Positions 56,623 through 64,000 of a stretch of 64,000 bases of DNA are shown here, in pieces; position 1 is the stretch's first letter, and every line of letters starts with the position of its first letter. The position numbers and the translations under genes were made by a program. The stretch covers positions 6,627,447 to 6,691,446 of the forward strand of contig NZ_CP011492.1 in NCBI RefSeq assembly GCF_001011035.1, read 5' to 3'. The notes under the pieces were generated by a model. The model did no database searches. It was given only the letters and a program-made list of their open reading frames with translations, and had not been told where the DNA came from. This stretch comes from Streptomyces sp. CNQ-509. Its GTDB lineage: Bacteria; Actinomycetota; Actinomycetes; Streptomycetales; Streptomycetaceae.

Positions 56623-57156
56623 ATGAGCAGCACGCCACCGCCGGGCCGCGAGGTCCCCGCCTGCCACGAGTGGACGCCGCCCGGCGCCGCACCCGCGCTC
56701 GTGCCCGCCGCCGGTCCGGGCGGGGCGCTCGGGGCGATACGGCGCTGGCAGGACGGCCGGTGCGCGGTCTGCGGGCTGCGCCCGGCCCGGCTGGTCGTCG
56801 ACCACCACCACGTCTCCGGGCTGGTCCGCGGCCTCCTCTGCGACTCGTGCAACGTCGCCGAGGGCCGCCGCACCTCGTCCTACGCCGAGCCCTACGCCTC
56901 GTACCGCCGCCGTCCGCCCGCGCTGATCGTCGGCCTCACCGAGCGCTATCCCCACTGGCGCCCGAACGCCTACCACTACGTCCTCGGCGACCCGCCCGAC
57001 GACCCCGCGCTCGCCGCCCGCGTCCTCGGCCACCTCATACGCCACCCGCCCCGGCGCCCCACCGGACGCCCCGTCGAGATCCCCGGGCTGCCCGGCCACT
57101 ACCTGGTCGGAGACGGGATGCGCCGTCTCGCCGAGCGGCTGGCGGCGGAGGCATAG
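56623..57156 (+). CDS. Endonuclease VII-type (HNH-like) protein
   Basis: A 177-residue protein with a zinc-supported nuclease core of the recombination endonuclease VII type: GRCAVCGLRPARLVVDHHHVSG then LVRGLLCDSCNVAEGR, that is CxxC, the catalytic Asp-His-His and a second CxxC, over about residues 45-85. The rest is basic and Pro/Arg-rich. The start at 56623 is an ATG 11 bp after the decarboxylase remnant. No phage genes are adjacent. The target DNA structure is unknown. Confidence 0.8.
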   Translation: MSSTPPPGREVPACHEWTPPGAAPALVPAAGPGGALGAIRRWQDGRCAVCGLRPARLVVDHHHVSGLVRGLLCDSCNVAEGRRTSSYAEPYASYRRRPPALIVGLTERYPHWRPNAYHYVLGDPPDDPALAARVLGHLIRHPPRRPTGRPVEIPGLPGHYLVGDGMRRLAERLAAEA

Positions 57157-57163
57157 TGGAGAC

Positions 57164-57535
57164 ATGACTGTCCTCTTCCGGCGTACCGCACCGATCCTCC
57201 GCATCTTCGACATCGCCAAGGCCCGCGAGTTCTACCTCGGCTACCTGGGCTTCACGGTCGACTGGGAGCACCGATTCGCCGACGGATTCCCGCTCTACAT
57301 GCAGGTCTCCCGCGGAGACCTCACCCTCCACCTGAGCGAGCACCACGGCGACGCCAGTCCCGGCGCCACGGTCTACGTCGAGGTCGACGGCGCCGGCGAG
57401 CTGCACGCCGAGCTGAAGGCCAAGGACTACCCGTACCTGAAGCCGGGACTCGAGGAGGACGCCGGGATCGGCACGATCCTGGAGCTGACCGACCCCTTCG
57501 GCAACCGGCTGCGGTTCGTCCAGCCGAACCCCTGA
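57164..57535 (+). CDS. VOC-family glyoxalase/bleomycin-resistance-like protein
   Basis: A 123-residue beta-alpha-beta-beta-beta fold: APILRIFDIAKAREFYLGYLGF at the N terminus, LTLHLSEHHGDASPGATVYVEV in the middle, and LELTDPFGNRLRFVQPN at the end, holding the typical terminal Glu/Asp positions. It could bind a small hydrophobic antibiotic or act as a dioxygenase-like enzyme; there is no operon clue. It starts 7 bp after the endonuclease stop. Confidence 0.82.
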   Translation: MTVLFRRTAPILRIFDIAKAREFYLGYLGFTVDWEHRFADGFPLYMQVSRGDLTLHLSEHHGDASPGATVYVEVDGAGELHAELKAKDYPYLKPGLEEDAGIGTILELTDPFGNRLRFVQPNP

Positions 57536-57561
57536 CCGGCGGCGGGGCGTACACTCGCCCG

Positions 57562-58116
57562 GTGCCCGAGAACGACGTCATCGCGGCCGGCGCGCGCACC
57601 GCGATCCGCCTCCCGCGCCCCGCGGACGAGGAGGAGTTCCTCGCCCGCGCCCGGGCCAGCGCCCGGCTCCACCACCCGTGGCTGTCCCCGCCCGCCACTC
57701 CCGCCGACTACCGCGCCTATCTGGAGCGGCTCACCGAGCCGCAGACCGAGGGCTTCCTCGTCTGCGAGCGGGAGTCGGGCGCCCTCGCCGGCTTCGTCAA
57801 CATCAACGCCATCGTGCGCCGCGCCTTCCTCTCCGGCGCCCTCGGGTACGCGGCCTTCGTGCCGTACGCGGGCCGCGGGCTCATGTCCGAGGGCATCGGC
57901 CTCGTCGTCCGCCACGCCTTCACCCACCTCGGGCTGCACCGGCTGGAGATCAACGTCCAGCCGGGCAACGCCGCCTCCATCGCGCTGGCCAAGCGCGCCG
58001 GCTTCCGGCTGGAGGGCTTCTCGCCCGACTACCTCTTCATCGACGGCGCCTGGCGCGACCACGAACGCTGGGCCCTGACCGTCGAGATGACTGACATCGA
58101 CGGCCCTCCGCGGTAG
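57562..58116 (+). CDS. GNAT-family N-acetyltransferase (RimJ/RimL-like)
   Basis: A 184-residue acetyltransferase. The GTG at 57562 gives an N terminus LPRPADEEEFLARARASARLH, with GFLVCERESGALAGFVNINAIV as the central sheet, GYAAFVPYAGRGLMSEGIGLVV with the acetyl-CoA Arg/Gln-x-x-Gly-x-Gly-like loop, and LHRLEINVQPGNAASIALAKRAGFRLEGF, the RimJ-type C-terminal signature. Substrates in this group are ribosomal-protein N termini or small amines. The gene lies 26 bp after the VOC gene. Confidence 0.87.
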   Translation: MPENDVIAAGARTAIRLPRPADEEEFLARARASARLHHPWLSPPATPADYRAYLERLTEPQTEGFLVCERESGALAGFVNINAIVRRAFLSGALGYAAFVPYAGRGLMSEGIGLVVRHAFTHLGLHRLEINVQPGNAASIALAKRAGFRLEGFSPDYLFIDGAWRDHERWALTVEMTDIDGPPR

Positions 58117-58132
58117 CGGCCGGCGGCGCGGG

Positions 58133-58480
58133 TCAGCGGCGGCGGTCGACGTACTCGAAGATGCTGCCGTCGGGGTGGCGCGCCACCATGTTGCGCCCGA
58201 TCGGCGTCTCCGACGGGCCCGCGACGATCTCCGCGCCGACCGACCGGAGCGTCGCGTACGCCTCGGCGACGTCCTTGACCGCCAGCGTCGCGGTGATTCT
58301 GCGCAGCACGTCGAGGGTCTGCGGCGGACCGGACATCAGCAGGAAGCAGCCGACCGCGGCGACGGAGACGCCCGCCTGCGAGAAGTGCTGCGCCTGTTCG
58401 CCGGTGAGCCTCTCGTACGTGTCGACGGCGGACTCAAGGTCGTCCACGCAGATGCGCAGTGAGGTGCCGAGGATCTCCAT
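58133..58480 (-). CDS. VOC-family protein
   Basis: A 115-residue protein of the vicinal-oxygen-chelate fold: LGTSLRICVDDLESAVDTYERL, then VGCFLLMSGPPQTLDVLRRITATLAV and NMVARHPDGSIFEYVDRR with the terminal Glu. It converges on the GNAT gene with 16 bp between stops. Probably a small-molecule binding protein; metal ligands cannot be fixed by eye. Confidence 0.78.
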   Translation of the reverse strand: MEILGTSLRICVDDLESAVDTYERLTGEQAQHFSQAGVSVAAVGCFLLMSGPPQTLDVLRRITATLAVKDVAEAYATLRSVGAEIVAGPSETPIGRNMVARHPDGSIFEYVDRRR

Positions 58481-58558
58481 GGGGGAGAGTCTAGGGGCGG
58501 CGAAGCCCGCCCGGACGCCGGGCCGTTGACGCGGGTACGCGCCGGGCCAGCCGCGCCG

Positions 58559-59359
58559 TCACGGCACCCGGCACAGCACCTCGCCGTGCAGCACCGCGAA
58601 CCACGCGCCCGCCGCCGCCCCCCACTCCCGCCAGCCCCCGGCGATCCGCGCCAGCCCCGCGGCGTCCGTGTGCCCGCCGTCGACCGCGAGGCGGGCGTAC
58701 GACGAGGCCACCGTGCGGTCCGCCCACGACTCGCTCCACCACGCCCGCTCCTCCGCCGTCGCGAAGCACCATGCGCCCGCCGAGGCCGTGACGTCCTCGA
58801 ACCCCGCCTCGCGGGCCCAGCCCAGCAGCCGCCTCCCCGCGTCCGGCTCGCCGCCCGAGGCGCGCGCCACCCGCCGGTAGGTGTCCAGCCAGTCGTCCAG
58901 GGCGGGCACATCGGGGTACCAGGTCATCGCCGCGTAGTCCGCGTCCCGCGCGGCGACGAGCCCGCCGGGGCGGCACACCCGGCGCATCTCCTCAAGCGCC
59001 CGCACGGGGTGCGCGAGATGCTGGAGCACCTGGTGGGCGTGGACCACGTCGAACGAGTCGTCCGGGAAGTCCAGCGCCTCGGCGTCGGCGACGGCGAACT
59101 CCACGTTCGCCACGCCCCGTTCCGCCGCCGCGGCGCGCGCCCGCGCCAGGATCCCCTCCTCGGCGTCCACCGCCGTCACCCGGCCCCGGGGCACGAGGGC
59201 GGCGAGGTCGGCGGTGATCGTGCCGGGGCCGCAGCCGAGGTCGAGGACGTGCATGTCCGGGCGCAGTTCGCCGGTCAGGTACGCCGCCGAGTTGGCGGCC
59301 GTGCGCCAGCGGTGCGAGCGCAGCACCGAGTCGTGGTGTCCGTGCGTGTAAACGGCCAT
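58559..59359 (-). CDS. SAM-dependent class I methyltransferase
   Basis: A 266-residue UbiE/MenG-like methyltransferase. The ATG at 59359 gives MAVYTHGHHDSVLRSHRWRT, then motif I VLDLGCGPGTITADLA (about residues 38-53), VDAEEGILARARA (motif post I), DFPDDSFDVVHAHQVLQHL and LEEMRRVCRPGGLVAARD. The C-terminal half is Trp-rich and looks substrate-binding. Upstream sequence in this frame is non-coding. Substrate unknown; the gene is monocistronic. Confidence 0.87.
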   Translation of the reverse strand: MAVYTHGHHDSVLRSHRWRTAANSAAYLTGELRPDMHVLDLGCGPGTITADLAALVPRGRVTAVDAEEGILARARAAAAERGVANVEFAVADAEALDFPDDSFDVVHAHQVLQHLAHPVRALEEMRRVCRPGGLVAARDADYAAMTWYPDVPALDDWLDTYRRVARASGGEPDAGRRLLGWAREAGFEDVTASAGAWCFATAEERAWWSESWADRTVASSYARLAVDGGHTDAAGLARIAGGWREWGAAAGAWFAVLHGEVLCRVP

Positions 59360-59521
59360 GGCGGCAGCGTAGCTCCGGTCTCGTATGACGAGAAGTATCG
59401 TCTCGCTATACGGGAACCCGGGGAGGATTCGGCGAATCTGGGCGCGTCCTCCGGGTAGCAGCGGGGCCCGGATTGCCCGATCCTGGGAGACGGAGACCGC
59501 CGGCGCGAAGGAGAGCCGCAG

Positions 59522-59764
59522 ATGGGCGAGAGCGACCGGCGCCGGGGCGGCATCGCCCCCGCGCGGCTGACCGACCAGCAACTGATAAGGGAGCTGGAGA
59601 CCATCCACCGCACCCGCCACGACACGCTGCTGCACGGGTCCGCGGCGGCACTCGCCATGCACAACACCCGCATGGCGCAGCTCGAAGGCGAGTACCTGAG
59701 CCGGCACCCCGAACGCTCCGTCGCGCTCGGCCGCACCCGTGCAGGCGCACGCGAGCGCGGCTGA
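59522..59764 (+). CDS. Small streptomycete protein, DUF6158-like
   Basis: An 80-residue hydrophilic protein: ARLTDQQLIRELETIHRTRH, then HNTRMAQLEGEYLSRHPER. This matches my recollection of the DUF6158 family. Two helices, no membrane segment or cysteines. The ATG follows AGGAGAGCCGCAG. Function unknown. Confidence 0.65.
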   Translation: MGESDRRRGGIAPARLTDQQLIRELETIHRTRHDTLLHGSAAALAMHNTRMAQLEGEYLSRHPERSVALGRTRAGARERG

Positions 59765-59983
59765 GGGACGTGCGCAGGGGACGCGTGCCGAACGGGCCGT
59801 ACCGGGCGTACGGGCCGGGCGCCGGGCCGTACGCCCGCCGCGCGCCCCGCCGCGCCCGCCCGGCCGCACCTCACCTGACCAGGCGCGCAGCGCACCGCCC
59901 CGGAGGCCGCCCGATCTGGGACAGTGGGAGAGATTCGCACTCTTGTGAGCGCCCGACGGGCGCGTGACAGCGGGAGGTGGCGC

Positions 59984-61288
59984 ATGCAGCAGGCCGTCCC
60001 CGACGCCGGTCTGCCACCTCCCGCGGAACTCGTCGACTGTTTCGCCGGCGCCGCCACCGCCGCGCCCGGGCCGCCCGGCGGCGGCCCGGGGCTGCGCGCC
60101 GCCGCCGCGGGCTACTGGCACCGCCGCGGCCTGGCCACCGACCCCGGGCAGACCGTCGCCGCCCCCGGCGGCCCCGCGCTGCTCCTCGCCCTGGTCGCCG
60201 CCGTCGGCGGCGAGGTGCTGCTGCCCCGGCCCTCCGCGTCCTGGTACGCGGCCCAGCCGGCGGTCCTCGGCCGCGCCGTGCACCGCGTGCCCACCACGGC
60301 CGAGGCCGGCGGCACCCCCGACCCGATCGCGCTGCTGGAGACCGTCCGGCGGGTACGGGCGGAGGGCGGCGACCCCCGGTTGCTGGTCCTCTCCGTCGCC
60401 GACGACCCCACCGGCACCGTGCCGCCGCCGGAGCTGGTGCACGAGGCGTGCGAGGCGGCGGCCCGGGAGGGGCTGCTCGTCGTCAGCGACGAGACGTACC
60501 GCGACACGCTGCACGACCCGCACGCCACCGTGCTCGTCAGCCCCGCCGAGATGCTGCCCGACGACGTCGTCGTCCTCGCCGACCTCGGCGGCACGCTCAC
60601 CCCGCCCGGCTGGCCCGCCGCCGTCGCCCGCTTCCCGGCCACTCGCGCGGGCGCCGCGCTGCACGCCGCCGCGCTGGCCGTGCTCGGCACCGCGGTGCCG
60701 CCGCTGCCGCCGCCCGTCGAGGCCGCCGCCACGGCGGCGCTGGCCGAGCCGCCCGCGGTCACCGGCCGGCTGGCCGCCGCCGTCCGGCTGCACACGGCGC
60801 TCACCGCGGCCGTACGGTCCGTCCTGACCGGCGCGGGCGCCCTGGTCCGCCCGCCGCACGCCGGCTACCACCTGTACGCGGACCTCGAAGCCCTGCGCCG
60901 GGACCTGGCCCGCCGCGGCGTCGTGGACGCCGTGGACCTGGAGACGGCCGTCGTCCGGGCGCTGGGCCCCGGGCCCCGCGCCCGCGCGGTCGCCGGCGCG
61001 CAGCGCTTCGGTGACGACCTGACCGCGCTCCGGCTGCGGGTGACGACCGCGCCGCTGCTCGGCGACGCCGGGGGCGCGCACGCCGCCGCCCTCGCCTCGG
61101 CACAGGCCAGGCCACCCGCCGTCGCGGCGACCACCCTGACCCGCGCCGCCGCGCCCGGCCCGGCAGGCCCCGCCGCCCCCGGAACCGCGGGGGAGGAGCA
61201 GCCGGACCCCGCGGACTGGCCGCAGGTGGCCGAGGCGTTGAGGTCCCTCGGATCGGCCCTTACCGAGCTGACAGGAGTGCGCCGTTGA
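59984..61288 (+). CDS. Aminotransferase class I/II-fold protein lacking the PLP lysine
   Basis: A 434-residue fold-type I PLP-like protein. The ATG at 59984 follows GGGAGGTGG. PGGPALLLALVAAVGGEVLLP, LSVADDPTGTVPPPELV (family NNPTGT) and VVSDETYRDTL (cofactor Asp and Tyr) place it in the aminotransferase I/II family. At the lysine position the protein reads VLADLGGTLTPPGW where active members have S-x-S-K before T-x-x-x-x-GW, so the Schiff-base lysine appears replaced by Gly. The last 60 residues are an Ala/Pro-rich extension plus a helix. The stop overlaps the TTG start of the metallo-beta-lactamase-fold gene. Confidence 0.75.
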   Translation: MQQAVPDAGLPPPAELVDCFAGAATAAPGPPGGGPGLRAAAAGYWHRRGLATDPGQTVAAPGGPALLLALVAAVGGEVLLPRPSASWYAAQPAVLGRAVHRVPTTAEAGGTPDPIALLETVRRVRAEGGDPRLLVLSVADDPTGTVPPPELVHEACEAAAREGLLVVSDETYRDTLHDPHATVLVSPAEMLPDDVVVLADLGGTLTPPGWPAAVARFPATRAGAALHAAALAVLGTAVPPLPPPVEAAATAALAEPPAVTGRLAAAVRLHTALTAAVRSVLTGAGALVRPPHAGYHLYADLEALRRDLARRGVVDAVDLETAVVRALGPGPRARAVAGAQRFGDDLTALRLRVTTAPLLGDAGGAHAAALASAQARPPAVAATTLTRAAAPGPAGPAAPGTAGEEQPDPADWPQVAEALRSLGSALTELTGVRR

Positions 61289-62316
61289 CCAGCCAGTCAC
61301 AGCGGACGGGAGCCGCGGGGCCCGCCGCACCGACCGGGCGCTCCGGCACGGAACCGCGCCCCCTCGGCGAGATCCGCCGCTGGCCGCGGTCCTTCACCGA
61401 CCGCCTCAACGCCCCCCTCCCCGGCATCGGCATGCTCGCCCGGCTGGCCCGCACCGGCCAGTTCCGCCCGTCGGCCAGGACCCTCGAGGAGATCCCCGAG
61501 CTGCCCTACGAGCCGGGGCCGCTGCCCGCCGCGGGGCCCGCCACCGTCGCCGTCACCTGGGCCGGGCACGCCAGTTGGGTGCTGCGCATCGGCGGCCTGA
61601 CCGTGCTCACCGACCCGCTGTGGTCCCGGCGGATCCTCGGCACCCCCGCCCGCGTCACCCCCGTCGGGGTGCGCTGGGAGGACCTGCCGCCCGTCGACGC
61701 CGTCGTCGTCTCGCACAACCACTACGACCACCTCGACCGCCCCACCCTCAAGCGACTGCCGCGCACCACCCCGCTGTTCGTGCCCGCCGGGCTCGCCCGC
61801 TGGTGCCGCCGCCGCGGCTTCACCCGGGTCACCGAGCTGGACTGGTGGGAGGCCGCGGAACTGCCCGCGCCCGGCGGGCCGGTGCGCTTCGACTTCGTAC
61901 CGGCGCACCACTGGAGCAAGCGCACGCTGACCGACACCTGCCGCTCGCTCTGGGGCGGCTGGGTGCTCACCGACGGCGCGGGCCGGCGGATCTACTTCGC
62001 CGGCGACACCGGCTACGGCCACTTCTTCGAGGAGATCGGCCGCCGGCTGCCCGGCATCGCCCTCGCGCTGCTGCCCATCGGCGCGTACTCGCCGCGCTGG
62101 ATGCTGGGCCCGGTGCACATGGACCCCGAGCAGGCCGTGCGGGCCTGCGGCGACGTCGGCGCGCGGCGGATGGCGCCGATGCACTTCGGCACGTTCCTGC
62201 TGTCGGCGGAGCCGCCGCTGGAGCCGCTGCGGCGGGTGCGGGCGGCCTGGGAGCGCACCGGCCGGCCGCGGGCGGAGCTGTGGGACCTGCCGGTGGGCGC
62301 GTCGCGGGTGCTGTGA
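61285..62316 (+). CDS. Metallo-beta-lactamase-fold hydrolase, NAPE-PLD-like
   Basis: A 343-residue metal hydrolase. A TTG at 61285 overlaps the preceding stop (TTGA) with GGAG nine bases before. VTWAGHASWVLRIGGLTVLTDPLW is the family opening, VVSHNHYDHLDRPTLKRL the metal motif (H-x-H-x-D-H), VPAHHWSKRT, YFAGDTGYGHFFEEIGRRL the bridging Asp, and MHFGTF the last His. This set matches N-acyl-phosphatidylethanolamine phospholipase D-like enzymes and the broader UlaG group. It is coupled to the lysine-less aminotransferase-fold protein. Lipid or lactone substrates are possible. Confidence 0.85.
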   Translation: MTSQSQRTGAAGPAAPTGRSGTEPRPLGEIRRWPRSFTDRLNAPLPGIGMLARLARTGQFRPSARTLEEIPELPYEPGPLPAAGPATVAVTWAGHASWVLRIGGLTVLTDPLWSRRILGTPARVTPVGVRWEDLPPVDAVVVSHNHYDHLDRPTLKRLPRTTPLFVPAGLARWCRRRGFTRVTELDWWEAAELPAPGGPVRFDFVPAHHWSKRTLTDTCRSLWGGWVLTDGAGRRIYFAGDTGYGHFFEEIGRRLPGIALALLPIGAYSPRWMLGPVHMDPEQAVRACGDVGARRMAPMHFGTFLLSAEPPLEPLRRVRAAWERTGRPRAELWDLPVGASRVL

Positions 62317-62356
62317 CGGTGGCGCGGGGCGTACGGCGCGCACGGCCGCGTACGTA

Positions 62357-63007
62357 CTACGCGCCCCGCCCCGGGCCGCCGTGGCCGCGCAACCGGCGCC
62401 ACACCGGCGGCGCCACGCTGATCAGCACCGTCAGCGCCACCGCCGCCGCCACGCCCTGCCACGGCTCGGGAAAGAGCGAGCCGCCGAGGATGCCGATCAA
62501 CTGGTACGTGGCCGCCCACGCCAGACAGGCGGGGAAGTTGCCCCGTACGAACGTGCGCAGCGGCATCCGCGCCAGCAGGCACGCCAGCATCACCGGGATC
62601 CGCCCGGCCGGCAGCAGCCGCGACAGCACGAGCACCGAGATCCGGTGCTGCTCCAGCCTCCGCTGCGCGTGGGCGAGTTGCTCGGGGGCGACCCGGTCGC
62701 GCAGCCGGTCGAGCCAGCGCGAGCCGTTGCGCGAGCGCACGCCGCGGCCGCCCAGCCAGTACAGCGCGACGTCGCCGAGGAAGGCGGCGATCGCGGCGGT
62801 GCCGAACACCAGCAGCAGCGCGTACGCGGCCTCGTGGTGGAAGGCGACGACGGCGGCGGAGCTGACCACGGCACCCGTCGGCACCACGGGCACCAGCGAT
62901 CCGACGAGCACGAGCAGGAAGAGCGACGGGTAGCCCACCGCCTGCTGCGCGGGGGCCACGTCCCGGGCGGCGGCGAGCAGCTCGGGCGGTGCGTTCGGCA
63001 GCCTCAA
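62357..63007 (-). CDS. DedA-family membrane protein
   Basis: A 216-residue SNARE-associated/DedA/VTT-family protein. A TTG at 63007 overlaps the upstream stop (TTGA). Four or more membrane segments are visible. Landmarks are VPVVPTGAVVSSAAVVAF in the first re-entrant region, FGTAAIAAFLGDVALYWLGGRG (conserved Gly-Asp and Gly), VLVLSRLLPAGRIPVMLACLLARMPLRTF (the conserved Phe/Ser-Arg-x-x-Pro-x-x-Arg-like motif) and YQLIGILGGSLF. DedA proteins flip or recycle lipids and support membrane potential. Coupled to a metallo-beta-lactamase-fold gene. Confidence 0.85.
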   Translation of the reverse strand: MRLPNAPPELLAAARDVAPAQQAVGYPSLFLLVLVGSLVPVVPTGAVVSSAAVVAFHHEAAYALLLVFGTAAIAAFLGDVALYWLGGRGVRSRNGSRWLDRLRDRVAPEQLAHAQRRLEQHRISVLVLSRLLPAGRIPVMLACLLARMPLRTFVRGNFPACLAWAATYQLIGILGGSLFPEPWQGVAAAVALTVLISVAPPVWRRLRGHGGPGRGA

Positions 63008-63786
63008 CGGGCCGCCTCCAGCCGCATGCCCTCGCCGTGCCCCAGCCGGTGCACCGCCACCTCGGGGGCCAGCGCCGCGGCCCGGCGGACGAAGTCGTGG
63101 CCGGGGGCGTGGAACTCGTGCGGGCGGACGGCGTCCATGCCGATCGGCCAGTACGTGCCGTAGTGCACCGGCACCGCCGCGCGCGGGGCCAGCTCGGCCA
63201 GCGCCTCCGCGGCGCGGCCGGGGTCGAGGTGCCCGTGGCCGAGGAACGGGCCCCAGCCGCCGACGGGCAGCAACGCCACGTCGCACGGGCCCACGGCGCG
63301 GGCCATGCCGTCGAAGAGGCCGGTGTCGCCGGCGAAGTAGGTACGGGCCTCGCCCTCGAAGACGTAGCCCAGCGCGGGCGCGGTGCGCGACCCGTAGGGC
63401 CAGCGGCGGCCGTCGTGGGCGGCGGGCACGGCGCGTATCGTCAGCGGCCCGGCGGCGACCTCGTCCCCCGGGCGCACCTCGGTCACCCGCAGCCCGCGGG
63501 AGTCGGCGAGCCGCCGCAGCCCGGGGACGGCGCCCGGGGCGCCGTGCGGCACCACGAGCCGGGTGCCGGGCGCGATCCTGGCCAGGGACGGCAGGTGCAG
63601 GTGGTCGGAGTGCAGGTGGGAGACGACCACGACGTCGGCCATCGCGGCCGCGGGCGGCGGCAGCGCGCCGCGGCGCCGCCGCAGGTGCATCAGCCGCGGT
63701 ACGAACAGCGGGTCTGTCAGCACCCGCACCCCCGAGTCCCGCACGGTCGCGGTGGCATGCCCCCACCACGTGATCTCGACCGGCAA
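63004..63786 (-). CDS. Metallo-beta-lactamase-fold hydrolase
   Basis: A 260-residue enzyme opening MPVEITWWGHATATVRDSGV and VLTDPLFVPRLMHLRRRRGA. Metal-site motifs are VVVSHLHSDHLHLPSL (H-x-H-x-D-H), VPAAHDGRRWPYG, YFAGDTGLFDGMA and VPVHYGTYWPIGMDA. It is shorter than the one at 61285 but of the same UlaG/NAPE-PLD-like class. Its stop overlaps the DedA start, so a soluble hydrolase and a membrane protein are made together. Confidence 0.85.
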   Translation of the reverse strand: MPVEITWWGHATATVRDSGVRVLTDPLFVPRLMHLRRRRGALPPPAAAMADVVVVSHLHSDHLHLPSLARIAPGTRLVVPHGAPGAVPGLRRLADSRGLRVTEVRPGDEVAAGPLTIRAVPAAHDGRRWPYGSRTAPALGYVFEGEARTYFAGDTGLFDGMARAVGPCDVALLPVGGWGPFLGHGHLDPGRAAEALAELAPRAAVPVHYGTYWPIGMDAVRPHEFHAPGHDFVRRAAALAPEVAVHRLGHGEGMRLEAAR

Positions 63787-63935
63787 CGCCCGCTCCCTCC
63801 GCCGCCACCACCAGCTCCGGCCCCACCGAGGGTACGGCGTCCCGCCCGCCCCGTGCGGCCCCGCGGCTCCGGGCGGAACGGGTTGCCGCCCGGCTGTGGA
63901 AGGCTGGTACGACAGGAGCGGAGGTGAGACAGCGC

Positions 63936-64000
63936 ATGGCAGAGCCGCGGAAGGCGCCCGGCGGGTACTCCGGACCGGGTGAAGAGCCCGAGTCCGGGGA
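63936..64000 (+). CDS. Start of an unidentified gene (cut by window end)
   Basis: An ATG at 63936 follows GGAGGTGA by nine bases, a strong ribosome site. The 21 visible codons (MAEPRKAPGGYSGPGEEPE and on) are hydrophilic and Gly/Pro/Glu-rich. Too short to identify. It is divergent from the metallo-beta-lactamase-fold gene, with about 150 bp between starts. Confidence 0.55.
   Translation, partial: MAEPRKAPGGYSGPGEEPESG

Noticed and set aside
1..64000. Search for rRNA, tRNA, CRISPR arrays, transposases and integrases
   Set aside because: No cloverleaf-like, CCA-ended or regularly spaced direct repeat array was seen, and no transposase or integrase motif. The only longer repeats are the 21-bp and 69-bp duplications.

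Overview
The window is high-GC (roughly three quarters G+C by eye) actinobacterial chromosome, most consistent with Streptomyces or a close relative. Supporting signs are the strong third-position GC bias, frequent GTG and TTG starts, ATGA/TTGA stop-start overlaps, small streptomycete-type families (DUF6278- and DUF6158-like), an Rv2578c-type radical SAM protein, a crotonyl-CoA carboxylase/reductase locus and a deazaflavin-type LLM oxidoreductase. I see no rRNA, tRNA, CRISPR array, insertion sequence or prophage. The sequence opens inside an allantoicase gene and closes just inside an unidentified gene.

Layout. (1) 1-12.3 kb, sugar metabolism: allantoicase tail, secreted GH84 hexosaminidase, KDG kinase plus KDPG aldolase, a Gfo/Idh dehydrogenase divergent from a GntR/UTRA regulator with a dyad between them, a lipoprotein-permease-ATPase sugar importer behind a good promoter, and a ROK sugar kinase. 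(2) 12.3-19.6 kb, mixed: metallo-beta-lactamase-fold protein, exonuclease III, secreted SGNH hydrolase, a second GntR regulator with a wide inverted repeat, and two unrecognised proteins. (3) 19.6-26.3 kb, reductive pyrimidine/hydantoin catabolism: nitrilase-type amidase, class III aminotransferase, dihydropyrimidinase, F420-type LLM oxidoreductase and NCS1 transporter, in two units that share the same promoter-operator layout. (4) 26.2-33 kb: sirtuin, HisN-like phosphatase, CrtI-like oxidoreductase, alkylation repair (Ada-AlkA and Ogt), glycerate kinase. (5) 33.0-34.2 kb: gene remnants. (6) 34.2-35.8 kb: psd-pssA, phosphatidylethanolamine synthesis. (7) 35.9-45.4 kb: ethylmalonyl-CoA pathway on the minus strand (ccr, ecm, malyl-CoA lyase family, mesaconyl-CoA hydratase family, acyl-CoA dehydrogenase) with a TetR regulator and a double-domain 3-hydroxyacyl-CoA dehydrogenase. 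(8) 45.8-50.4 kb: HEAT protein, radical SAM protein, and a DHA2 exporter with extra C-terminal beta-sandwich repeats. (9) 50.5-56.2 kb: peptidase operon (M55, M20, and a fused S9-S66 enzyme), then a small LapA-like protein. (10) 56.2-64 kb: a second deletion scar, an endonuclease VII-like protein, VOC, GNAT and methyltransferase genes, an aminotransferase-fold protein without the catalytic lysine coupled to a metallo-beta-lactamase-fold enzyme, and a DedA/metallo-beta-lactamase-fold pair.

Most notable: the matched TCTAC-N4-GTAGA operators of the pyrimidine cluster; the tandem operators on the ccr promoter; a 69-bp duplication that created a coupled 74-codon chimeric ORF inside the ethylmalonyl-CoA operon; the S9-S66 fusion behind a candidate DasR-type site; the lysine-less aminotransferase; and two scars where the 5' halves of divergent gene pairs appear to have been deleted. 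No single locus looks like a wholly new defence or biosynthetic system. Function statements rest on recognised motifs and neighbours, not on database searches.
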